Shown here: piece by piece, positions 1-5,917 of the stretch
Layout of the letters: each line of letters begins with the position of its first letter
Numbering within the stretch: position 1 is the first letter of the stretch
Assembly (NCBI GenBank): GCA_937958075.1
Contig: CALFFB010000198.1
Location: 1 to 6,645 of the forward strand
Length of the DNA: 6,645 nt
Direction: 5' to 3'
From: an uncultured Geobacteraceae bacterium
GTDB taxonomy: Bacteria > Desulfobacterota > Desulfuromonadia > Desulfuromonadales > Geopsychrobacteraceae
Translations under genes and position numbers: made by a program
Notes under the pieces: generated by a model
Databases searched by the model: none
Told to the model about the DNA's origin: nothing
The model's input: the letters and a program-made list of their open reading frames with translations, nothing else

Positions 1-54
1 CTGAACAGTTACTACCCAATGACGATCATATTTACCGACCAACCCCGGCGCCCG

Positions 55-1131
55 TCAGTCATCGGCCGGCAGCAACTGCTGCAGCCGCTGCCGGCGCTCG
101 TCCGGAGGCAGCTCAGCCAGCTTGCGCACGGCGTCATAAAATCGGGGCAGATTCTGATCCTGCTGATTCAGAATATGAAAAAAGGCAGGCACATAGTCAT
201 GGTAGGTGGCCACCAGGGCGAAATGGGCGTTGTTGAGAGGACCACTGACCCAGGCATCATAGCGGGAACTTCCCGGCCACTGCTCCTGCTGCCATTGCCG
301 GTAGCGCTGTCGGAAATCCTCGACAAGGGCCTCCTTTCCCTGCTGCCGCTGCGCCTCTGTCCTGTCCTCGGTGTCCGCATAAAAGTCCGCCAGCCGGCGG
401 CGGGTTTCGAGAAGAAGGTCGACAAACTGCCGGTGCTGCAATTGCCGCTGCTGATGCGCATCTAACTGCGCAGACTGCCCACGCTCTTCCAGCCAGCGGC
501 TGGTTCCGATCTCCTCCACCGCCTGGGCGAAGGACTCGTTGAAGGTTCCGTCATGTTTTACGTAAATCAGCTGATGGGCCAGCTCGTGGAAGATCAGACC
601 GGCCAGATTCGGCTCCCGGTAATGGATGAAGGTGTTAAGGAGGGGATCGTCAAACCAGTTCAGGGTGGAGTAGGCAGCAACGCCATACACCCGGACATCC
701 TGCCCCTGTTCCCGCAGGCGCGCGGCAAAGGCCTCGGCGTCTTCCCGGGTAAAATAACCACGGTAGGGAACACACCCGGCCACGGGAAAACACCAGGTCA
801 CGGGTTCCAGTGAATAGGCCGGGGTCGCCACCACGTTCCACACGGCATAGGGGCGCTCAAGATCGGCGTAGGTACGGTAACTTTTATTGTCCGGCAGGTG
901 CAACTCGGTCACAGCAAAGTCACGGATCTGTTGCGCCAGTTCCAGCCGGGCCCGCACCTCTGTGGAGGTCCGGGGATCAGCGATCACCGCTCCCACGTCC
1001 TGACGCCGGGCCAATAACTGCCACTGGCCGGCAGCCGCCTGCCGGTAGTAACCCCATTCGTAGCAGCCGCTCGCCACCAGACTCAACACCACCAGCAGGC
1101 TCCACTTCCACACCAGTCGCCGCGTCATCAT
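55..1131 (-). CDS. Predicted zinc aminopeptidase, lipoprotein (COG4324 / PF10023-like)
   Basis: This 358-residue protein is probably a zinc-dependent peptidase anchored in the envelope. Residues 1-23 form a lipoprotein signal: MMTRR, a hydrophobic stretch, then a lipobox ending ASGC with the lipidated Cys at 23. Residues 182-186 are HELAH, the HExxH zinc site (His182, Glu183, His186), followed by NESFA (198-202) and EE at 206-207, one of which should supply the third zinc ligand. The family is known as predicted aminopeptidases; the true substrate is unknown, and the name rests on family resemblance. The C-terminal half (about 220-358) is rich in Gln, Arg and Leu and looks helical. The start ATG at 1131 shares its A with the TAA stop of the upstream zinc transporter gene, and a second ATG follows at once (1128). 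I see no strong Shine-Dalgarno, so translation is probably coupled to the transporter. The length looks complete. Confidence 0.85.
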   Translation of the reverse strand: MMTRRLVWKWSLLVVLSLVASGCYEWGYYRQAAAGQWQLLARRQDVGAVIADPRTSTEVRARLELAQQIRDFAVTELHLPDNKSYRTYADLERPYAVWNVVATPAYSLEPVTWCFPVAGCVPYRGYFTREDAEAFAARLREQGQDVRVYGVAAYSTLNWFDDPLLNTFIHYREPNLAGLIFHELAHQLIYVKHDGTFNESFAQAVEEIGTSRWLEERGQSAQLDAHQQRQLQHRQFVDLLLETRRRLADFYADTEDRTEAQRQQGKEALVEDFRQRYRQWQQEQWPGSSRYDAWVSGPLNNAHFALVATYHDYVPAFFHILNQQDQNLPRFYDAVRKLAELPPDERRQRLQQLLPADD

Positions 1132-1997
1132 TACATCATCAACAGCAGGCTCAGCGCCATCATCACCATCCCCGCCACCAGCCCGATGAGGCTGTCATGC
1201 CCCTTGCCGTAAGCCTTGCTCGTCGGCAGCAGCTCATCGAGACTGATAAACACCATGATCCCGGCCACGCCACTGAAAAGAATGCCCATGACCTCAGGAG
1301 GAACAACCCCGTCGCTGCCACCAAACAGCAAAAGAATACCGAGGTAGCCGATAACGGCCCCGAACGGTTCCGCCAGACCGCTTGAGGCGGAATAGCAGAA
1401 GGCCTTGAAGCGACTGCCGGTGGCGTAGTAAATCGGCACCGACACACTGATCCCTTCCGGAATATTGTGCAGGGCAATGGCAATGGCAATGGCAACCCCC
1501 AGAGAGGGATCTTCGAGAACGGCAAGAAAGGTGGCAATTCCTTCCGGGAAATTATGGATGGTGATGGCAACGGCAGTAAACAGCCCCAGACGCATCAGCT
1601 TGCGACTTTCCAGCCCATGATCCCGCATGTATTGCTTCGGTTCAGGCTCTGCTTCGTCCTTGAGGGGCTTGACTTCCGCTTCGCTGTGAACCTCATGGGG
1701 GTTATCCGCCGCCGGAATCAGGGTGTCGATGAGGCCGATGAGGAGCATGCCGCCGAAAAAGCCGGCGGTATTGACCCAGTGTCCCCAATAGTCTCCGTAG
1801 GCCTCGGTCAGGACATCAGCCCCCTTGACCAGAATTTCCACAAAGGAGACATAGAGCATGACCCCCGCGGAAAACCCTGTCGCCACCGACAGAAACCGGT
1901 AGTTGGTCCGCTTCGCCATAAAGGCGATCAGGCTACCGATACCGGTGGCCATCCCGGCAAACAGGGTCAGGCCGAAAGCGAGCCAGACATGTTCCAT
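1131..1997 (-). CDS. zupT: ZIP family metal transporter, ZupT-like
   Basis: This 288-residue integral inner-membrane protein should import divalent metal ions, mainly zinc, into the cytoplasm. The ZIP signature is clear. One membrane helix carries HNFPEG (His148, Asn149, Glu152) and the next carries HNIPEG (His177, Asn178, Glu181), the paired metal-binding sites of the family. GLAEPFGA (about 207-214) and the C-terminal [10 protein letters not shown] (250-259) also match ZupT-type proteins. A hydrophilic, acidic loop with two His residues (about 97-128) separates the third and fourth helices, where ZIP proteins have their variable loop. I choose ATG at 1997 over a TTG at 2000, because GGAG sits 7 bases upstream of the ATG and only 4 from the TTG. 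The gene follows the TauE-like permease by 58 bases and overlaps the peptidase gene by one base. Metal specificity (Zn versus Fe, Mn or Co) cannot be read from the sequence. Confidence 0.9.
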   Translation of the reverse strand: MEHVWLAFGLTLFAGMATGIGSLIAFMAKRTNYRFLSVATGFSAGVMLYVSFVEILVKGADVLTEAYGDYWGHWVNTAGFFGGMLLIGLIDTLIPAADNPHEVHSEAEVKPLKDEAEPEPKQYMRDHGLESRKLMRLGLFTAVAITIHNFPEGIATFLAVLEDPSLGVAIAIAIALHNIPEGISVSVPIYYATGSRFKAFCYSASSGLAEPFGAVIGYLGILLLFGGSDGVVPPEVMGILFSGVAGIMVFISLDELLPTSKAYGKGHDSLIGLVAGMVMMALSLLLMM

Positions 1998-2027
1998 CAA
2001 CAGACTCCGGAGAAAAAGAGGGTATCT

Positions 2028-2056
2028 ATGCGCTGCTCGGAAAATAGCGTGCGCAT
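2028..2056 (-). repeat. Weak inverted repeat between tauE-like and zupT genes
   Basis: The six-base arms ATGCGC (2028-2033) and GCGCAT (2051-2056) are perfect complements with a 17-base loop. On the minus strand the hairpin is followed, after about seven further bases, by CTCTTTTTC. It starts at the last base of the permease stop codon. It could be a weak terminator or an attenuating or processing hairpin inside an operon; the short stem and the gap before the T-run argue against a strong terminator. Confidence 0.2.
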
Positions 2057-2850
2057 CACAAAAAACTCAGCAGCAGGCGCGTTCCCATGATCAGCAGGAA
2101 CACCGCAAAGACCTTCTTCAGGCGCGCCACCGGCAGATTGTGCGCCAGCTTTACCCCGAAGGGTGCGGTCAGATAACTCGCGACCGCGACTCCGACCAAA
2201 GCCGGCAGGTAGATAAAACCCAGGGTCGCACCGGGCAGGTCCGGTACGGCCAGGCCGTTGACCAGATATCCCAGGGCGCCGGCCACGGCGATGGGCAGAC
2301 CGACCGCGGCGGAGGTGCCGACGGCGGTATGCATGGATTGATTGCACCAGCTCAAAAAGGGCACCGTCAAGCTGCCGCCGCCGATACCGACGAGGCTGGA
2401 TACGCCGCCGATAACGCCGCCGACCCCGAACATGCCGGCGCGGCCCGGCAGGCTGCGCGCCGGGCTGGGGCGGATATTGAGGAGCATCTGGGTGGCGACA
2501 TAATAGAGAAAGCAGACAAAGAAGATGGTCAGAAAGCGGCTGGACAACTGAGCCGCCACCCAGGCCCCGGAAAAGGTGCCAAGGAGAATGCCGGGAGCAA
2601 TGGTCTTGACCACCTCCCAGTTGACGGCCCCCCGGGCGTGGTGGGCGCGAAAGCTGGAGATGGAGGTGACGATGATGGTCGCCAGGGAGGTCCCCAGGGC
2701 CATATGCAGGATATAGGCCTCCGGAAACTGCTGCGCCATGAAGGCGAAGGAGAACACCGGCACCAGAATCACCCCGCCACCGATGCCGAGGAGCCCGGCG
2801 AGAACCCCGGCCACCGCGCCAACCCCCAGATAAAACAACCAGAACATCAT
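2056..2850 (-). CDS. TauE/SafE family permease (sulfite/sulfonate exporter-like)
   Basis: This 264-residue polytopic membrane protein belongs to the TauE/SafE (TSUP, DUF81) family, whose members move sulfite, sulfoacetate, thiosulfate or related organosulfur anions; the substrate here is unknown. The internal duplication typical of the family is visible. [11 protein letters not shown] (21-31) is echoed by [11 protein letters not shown] (154-164), and ALGTSLA (51-57) by AVGTSAA (176-182). About eight hydrophobic segments can be seen. The open frame extends upstream to 2940, but I place the start at ATG 2850 (a second ATG is at 2847). AAAGGA lies 11 bases upstream (2862-2867), the protein then begins directly with a hydrophobic helix, and the extra 30 codons would run through the terminator hairpin and promoter. 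It leads a likely three-gene unit with the zinc transporter and peptidase. Confidence 0.88.
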   Translation of the reverse strand: MMFWLFYLGVGAVAGVLAGLLGIGGGVILVPVFSFAFMAQQFPEAYILHMALGTSLATIIVTSISSFRAHHARGAVNWEVVKTIAPGILLGTFSGAWVAAQLSSRFLTIFFVCFLYYVATQMLLNIRPSPARSLPGRAGMFGVGGVIGGVSSLVGIGGGSLTVPFLSWCNQSMHTAVGTSAAVGLPIAVAGALGYLVNGLAVPDLPGATLGFIYLPALVGVAVASYLTAPFGVKLAHNLPVARLKKVFAVFLLIMGTRLLLSFL

Positions 2851-2863
2851 GAGTCCATTGATC

Positions 2864-2910
2864 CTTTCAAAAATAATGGGCCGCTCTTCCTGTGAAAAAC
2901 GGCCCATTGT
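2864..2910 (-). terminator. Rho-independent terminator of the GGDEF-EAL gene
   Basis: The nine-base arms AATGGGCCG (2875-2883) and CGGCCCATT (2900-2908) are perfectly complementary, and the loop can form a further short TTC/GAA stem (2887-2889 with 2894-2896). Read on the minus strand, the hairpin is followed directly by ATTTTTG. It lies about 40 bases after the TGA stop (2948-2950) of the c-di-GMP gene. The stem is symmetrical, but no gene converges from the plus side, so the minus strand is the sensible direction. The T-tract is shortish (five T), so termination may be partial. Confidence 0.75.
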
Positions 2911-2934
2911 AGCCCCTGTCACCGCAACTGCCAA
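2906..2934 (-). promoter_or_regulatory. Sigma-70-type promoter for the tauE-zupT-peptidase unit
   Basis: On the minus strand TTGGCA (2934-2929) and TACAAT (2911-2906) are separated by exactly 17 bases, each hexamer matching the sigma-70 consensus at five of six positions. Transcription would begin near 2899, giving a leader of roughly 50 bases before the ATG at 2850. The -10 box shares bases 2906-2908 with the 5' arm of the terminator, and the predicted start site lies just past that arm. New transcripts would therefore carry only the 3' arm and escape the hairpin. Only sequence matching supports this. Confidence 0.6.
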
Positions 2935-2947
2935 GTCCATTGCGCAA

Positions 2948-5572
2948 TCAACCGATATCCTTCAACTCCGCGCTCGGTCGGGCGATATGGAACCCCTGAC
3001 CGTAATCGATGCCATAATCCTTGACCATGTCGCTGACATCCTGGGATTCAACATACTCCGCCACCGTCTTGATCCCCAGCCCCTGGGCCAGGGTGACGAT
3101 ACTTCTGACAAAGGCCCGGTAGGTCTCGTCATGGAGCATGTGGATGATAAAATCGCCGTTGATCTTGAGATAGTCGATATTAAAGCTCTTGATGTACTGG
3201 AAGGTGGAGTAGCCCGTCCCGAAGTCGTCCACGGCAAAGCGGAACCCCTCCATGCGCAGAGCCGCCACAAACTGCTCAAGCAGAGCCAGGTTCCGCACCG
3301 TTTCCCGCTCGGTAATTTCAAACACCACCTTGCCCGGATCAACCTTGTAGGCTTTGGTGTACTCCAGCAGCTGGGAGATAAACTCCCCGGCAATCAGGGA
3401 GCGGGGTGAAATGTTGATGAAAATCTCTCCTGAGTAGTCCGATTTTTCGATTTCCGCGAAGGCCTTGCGCATCAGGATCATGTCGAGGCGGTGCATCACC
3501 CCCAGCTCTTCGGCGTGGGCGACAAACTCCCCCGCCGGAACCACCTTGCCGTTGTCGCGGATCCGCATCAGCAGCTCATTGATCACCACCTTGCCTGTTG
3601 CCATATCCATAATCGGCTGGAAGTAGGGCACCAGCATGGAATCGTCCTGCAGCGCCCGATGCACCATCAGGCTCTTCTCTTCCTCTTTGATGTAAATCTT
3701 GTTGACGTCATCCTCACTGGGCTGACCGATACGGTTTTTTCCCTGTTTTTTCGCCTTGTACATCATATTGTCGGCAAGGATGAACAGGTTCTTCTCATCC
3801 GTACCATGCTTGGGATAGACCGCCATGCCCACGGAAATGGTCGCGCCGACACTGGTGCCCGTCGGTGTCGCCAGGGACATGGCTTCCACCTCCTTGCGAA
3901 TACGCATGGCCGCCGTGTAACACTGGTTTTCGTCTGATTCCGGCAGGATGATGGCGAATTCATCGCCACCATAACGGGTCAGGATGTCACCGTCGCGTAC
4001 CCCCTTGCGGATGTGTTTGGTCACTTCCCGCAGATAATAATCGCCGAATTTATGCCCGAAGTTATCGTTGATGTGCTTGAAATTGTCGAAATCGATGACC
4101 AGTATCCCGAAGGCATAATTATGCCGGGCCGCCCGCACCACCTCGTAACCGAGCAATTCCCAGAACATGCGCTGGTTGTAAAGATTGGTCAGGGGATCGC
4201 GGGTGGCGTAATATTCAAGATCCTTGGTGTATTTGGAGATGGCCTTGATAGAGCCGACGACATTGAGCAGGGTCGTCAGAATGCCATCGATAACCAGGGC
4301 CTGTACCGGACTGCTCGCCCTTGGCGTCTGAAAGCCGATGCCGATAATACCGCCGATACGCGGCGAATCAAGGACCAGGGACTTGGTCTGCATGGCGACA
4401 TCTTCCTGCGACAGCTCGGGCAGCTGCTCCGTTTTGTCGGCGACATTGTGATGGATGTCGATGTGGACCAAATCACTGATATCCTGATCTCCCCCTTTAA
4501 GCTTGGCGGAAATGGCCTCGGTAATCCGCTCCTTGCTCCCTTCCGTCGGCTCACCGCGCCAGAACACCTCCAGGGAATAGACCTCGTCATCCACCCGGAA
4601 GATGGAAAACATGGTGTAGGCGTTGATGACATTATTGATTTCCAGCAGCAGATTGCCCACATATTCACGCCAGTCCTTGACCGCGTCGGAGGTGATGATG
4701 AATTTCTCCAGCAGCTTGATTTCAAATTCCAGGATGCTCTTGTCGACCGCCAGCCTCTTGACCTTGGTCGCGAAGCGGCGCAGCTCGACCATGACCCGGT
4801 TCAGCTCGACAAAACCGGGGGAAATCCTCTTCAGATCGACATTGCCGAGATCCTCGATACTGTTGATGGCGTGGACATGTTCGTGCAGCGTGTCCGTCGC
4901 GTAGTGAATCCGCCCCTTGATCCGCCGCGCCAGCACAATGGCGATGGCCAGCGGAAAAGGGCTCATCAACAGAAACAGAAACAGCAGATCGTTACGCCAG
5001 TGCCCCATCCCCGCCGACAGATCGTGGCGCACGCGCACGGCTCCGAGTATCTCCCCCGGCGCCCTGTCGGCATGGACGTGACAACCAAGGCAGTCCCCAT
5101 CCGCCACCAGGGGCATAAGATGAATGATGTCGCCACTCTCCCCCAGGGTGACGACATGCCCCTCATCCTCAGCAGGCTGGGTCAGGGATTCCACCTCCTG
5201 CTCATAGGCGTAATACATATCGTAGGCGGCCCGGTTATTCTGCTCCTGCTGCAGATGCTCGACATCCTGCTGTGTCAGAACCTCGATGGTGATGGTGCGC
5301 TGATCATGGCTGAAACCGGGGACACTGATCTGCCGTTCCCCGCCGCCGGTCTTGATACCGGCCTCCATTTCCTCAAGTACGACCCCATGCAGATAATCAC
5401 TCAACAGATAGGCCTGATCTTTGGCGTTACCTTTGAGCAGGTTGACAAAATAGAGGCTTGTCACCATATGCCCGACGACAAAACTGAAAAAGGCCAGTCC
5501 CAGAACGATACTCAGCACATAGAGATAAAGGCTGATCCTGCCCCGGCGAAAATCATGGAGATATTTTTTCAC
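2948..5572 (-). CDS. Membrane c-di-GMP enzyme: haem-type sensor, GGDEF and EAL domains
   Basis: This 874-residue inner-membrane signalling protein should make and/or break cyclic di-GMP. In order (residues counted from GTG 5572): first membrane helix about 15-40; periplasmic Tll0287-like (DUF3365) domain with CLGCH at 161-165, a c-type haem motif; second helix about 195-216; HAMP-like and coiled linker to about 290; GAF-like region to about 450; GGDEF domain opening with RDPLTNLYNQ. RYGGDEF (533-539) is intact, and RDGD (526-529), five residues upstream of GGDEF, is the inhibitory I-site. The EAL domain (about 640-870) has ELL (666-668) in place of EAL, NIS (Asn720), EITE (Glu752, Glu755), DDFGTGYS (Asp782, Asp783), Lys803, Glu839 and Gln859. 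However, the usual KID is KIN (Asn805). Synthase activity looks likely; the phosphodiesterase activity is less certain. An in-frame GTG at 5602 (884 residues) also has a GAGGGG upstream. A redox, gas or haem-linked signal is inference. Confidence 0.92.
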   Translation of the reverse strand: MKKYLHDFRRGRISLYLYVLSIVLGLAFFSFVVGHMVTSLYFVNLLKGNAKDQAYLLSDYLHGVVLEEMEAGIKTGGGERQISVPGFSHDQRTITIEVLTQQDVEHLQQEQNNRAAYDMYYAYEQEVESLTQPAEDEGHVVTLGESGDIIHLMPLVADGDCLGCHVHADRAPGEILGAVRVRHDLSAGMGHWRNDLLFLFLLMSPFPLAIAIVLARRIKGRIHYATDTLHEHVHAINSIEDLGNVDLKRISPGFVELNRVMVELRRFATKVKRLAVDKSILEFEIKLLEKFIITSDAVKDWREYVGNLLLEINNVINAYTMFSIFRVDDEVYSLEVFWRGEPTEGSKERITEAISAKLKGGDQDISDLVHIDIHHNVADKTEQLPELSQEDVAMQTKSLVLDSPRIGGIIGIGFQTPRASSPVQALVIDGILTTLLNVVGSIKAISKYTKDLEYYATRDPLTNLYNQRMFWELLGYEVVRAARHNYAFGILVIDFDNFKHINDNFGHKFGDYYLREVTKHIRKGVRDGDILTRYGGDEFAIILPESDENQCYTAAMRIRKEVEAMSLATPTGTSVGATISVGMAVYPKHGTDEKNLFILADNMMYKAKKQGKNRIGQPSEDDVNKIYIKEEEKSLMVHRALQDDSMLVPYFQPIMDMATGKVVINELLMRIRDNGKVVPAGEFVAHAEELGVMHRLDMILMRKAFAEIEKSDYSGEIFINISPRSLIAGEFISQLLEYTKAYKVDPGKVVFEITERETVRNLALLEQFVAALRMEGFRFAVDDFGTGYSTFQYIKSFNIDYLKINGDFIIHMLHDETYRAFVRSIVTLAQGLGIKTVAEYVESQDVSDMVKDYGIDYGQGFHIARPSAELKDIG

Positions 5573-5583
5573 ACGCAATCCTC
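5573..5583 (-). promoter_or_regulatory. Ribosome binding site choosing GTG 5572
   Basis: On the minus strand GAGGA (5583-5579) lies six bases before GTG 5572. The protein then begins with Lys-Lys-Tyr, followed by a basic stretch and the first membrane helix. The upstream GTG at 5602 has GAGGGG five bases away, so both starts are possible. I favour 5572 for its spacing and the natural membrane-protein N-terminus. Confidence 0.5.
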
Positions 5584-5682
5584 GACTCTGCGCAGTTTGC
5601 ACACCAACCCCTCACCTGACATTCACTGATCGGTAAACCCACGCACCCCGCACCATTGCCGAGCCGGGTTCCGGCCACCTGC

Positions 5683-5705
5683 TTATTATCAGCATTTGCT
5701 AATAA
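5683..5705. repeat. AT-rich dyad, possible operator
   Basis: TTATT (5683-5687) and AGC (5691-5693) are mirrored by GCT (5698-5700) and AATAA (5701-5705), with three unpaired bases on the left side and an ATTT centre. It lies just downstream of the candidate minus-strand promoter at 5713-5741, where a repressor or an RNA hairpin near the transcript start would act. The symmetry is imperfect and AT-rich DNA forms such dyads by chance. Confidence 0.2.
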
Positions 5706-5712
5706 AAACAGC

Positions 5713-5741
5713 GTTCTAACACAGATGGGAAAAACAGGCAA
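5713..5741 (-). promoter_or_regulatory. Candidate promoter of the GGDEF-EAL gene
   Basis: On the minus strand TTGCCT (5741-5736) and TAGAAC (5718-5713) are 17 bases apart, each matching four of six consensus bases, and TGT just before the -10 box gives an extended -10. The start would be near 5706, leaving a leader of about 130 bases. It is the best sigma-70 match I found here but is weak. Confidence 0.25.
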
Positions 5742-5826
5742 TAGCTGTGATATCCCTTCATCCGTGAACAGAATGGTGACCTCTACGCTACCCGGTCGCA
5801 GCAATAAACCACTCTGAGCATCACTG

Positions 5827-5842
5827 AAAGGATTTTTCCTTT
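5827..5842. repeat. Perfect 6-bp dyad upstream of the AbiEi-like gene
   Basis: AAAGGA (5827-5832) and TCCTTT (5837-5842) are perfect complements around TTTT. The dyad sits about 75 bases before the ATG at 5918, inside the AT-rich region that probably contains its promoter. AbiEi-type antitoxins are known to repress their own promoters by binding inverted repeats, so this is a candidate operator. It could equally be a small hairpin with no role. Confidence 0.3.
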
Positions 5843-5904
5843 ATAAAATACAAAAATTCAAAACTGTTCTTCCATAAACCCCATTAGTTAAATAAAATAC
5901 CTTG

Positions 5905-5910
5905 AAAGGA
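5905..5910 (+). promoter_or_regulatory. Ribosome binding site for the AbiEi-like gene
   Basis: AAAGGA lies seven bases before ATG 5918, good spacing for a Shine-Dalgarno sequence, and fixes the start. The same eight bases TGAAAGGA also occur at 5825-5832. Confidence 0.7.
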
Positions 5911-5917
5911 CTCCACT

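Larger units (their letters stand above)
5603..5917. other. Divergent intergenic region, no gene seen
   Basis: This 315-base gap lies between the start of the c-di-GMP gene (minus) and the AbiEi-like gene (plus). The left part (5640-5680) is GC-rich and contains a small hairpin, GCCGG-GTT-CCGGC at 5663-5675. The right part (5820-5900) is strongly AT-rich, as expected of a promoter region. I find no tRNA, no riboswitch I recognise and no convincing small gene. An 83-codon frame on the minus strand has no credible start signal or domain. Two dyads and a repeated TGAAAGGA are listed separately. Confidence 0.6.

Noticed and set aside
1903..2895. A 330-codon plus-strand frame opposite the TauE-like gene
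   Set aside because: The minus strand encodes a clear membrane permease with the duplicated GxGGG motif, while this frame gives a low-complexity Gly/Asp/Gln-rich product with no recognisable domain.
2851..2940. N-terminal extension of the TauE-like protein to ATG 2940
   Set aside because: The extra 30 codons run through a perfect hairpin and promoter, have no membrane or signal character, and the ATG at 2850 has its own ribosome binding site.
4013..5629. A 538-codon open frame on the plus strand, antisense to the c-di-GMP gene
   Set aside because: It lies almost wholly opposite a gene with unmistakable GGDEF and EAL motifs. Its translation shows no domain and is unusually rich in His, Gln and Asp, as expected from reading the complement of biased codons.
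5553..5804. An 83-codon minus-strand frame in the intergenic region
   Set aside because: It has no clear ribosome binding site or domain, contains candidate promoter and dyad sequence, and overlaps the start of the c-di-GMP gene in another frame.
5603..5917. A possible c-di-GMP (GEMM) riboswitch upstream of the c-di-GMP gene
   Set aside because: I looked on both strands for the conserved GEMM core and its tetraloop/receptor pattern and found only short chance matches.
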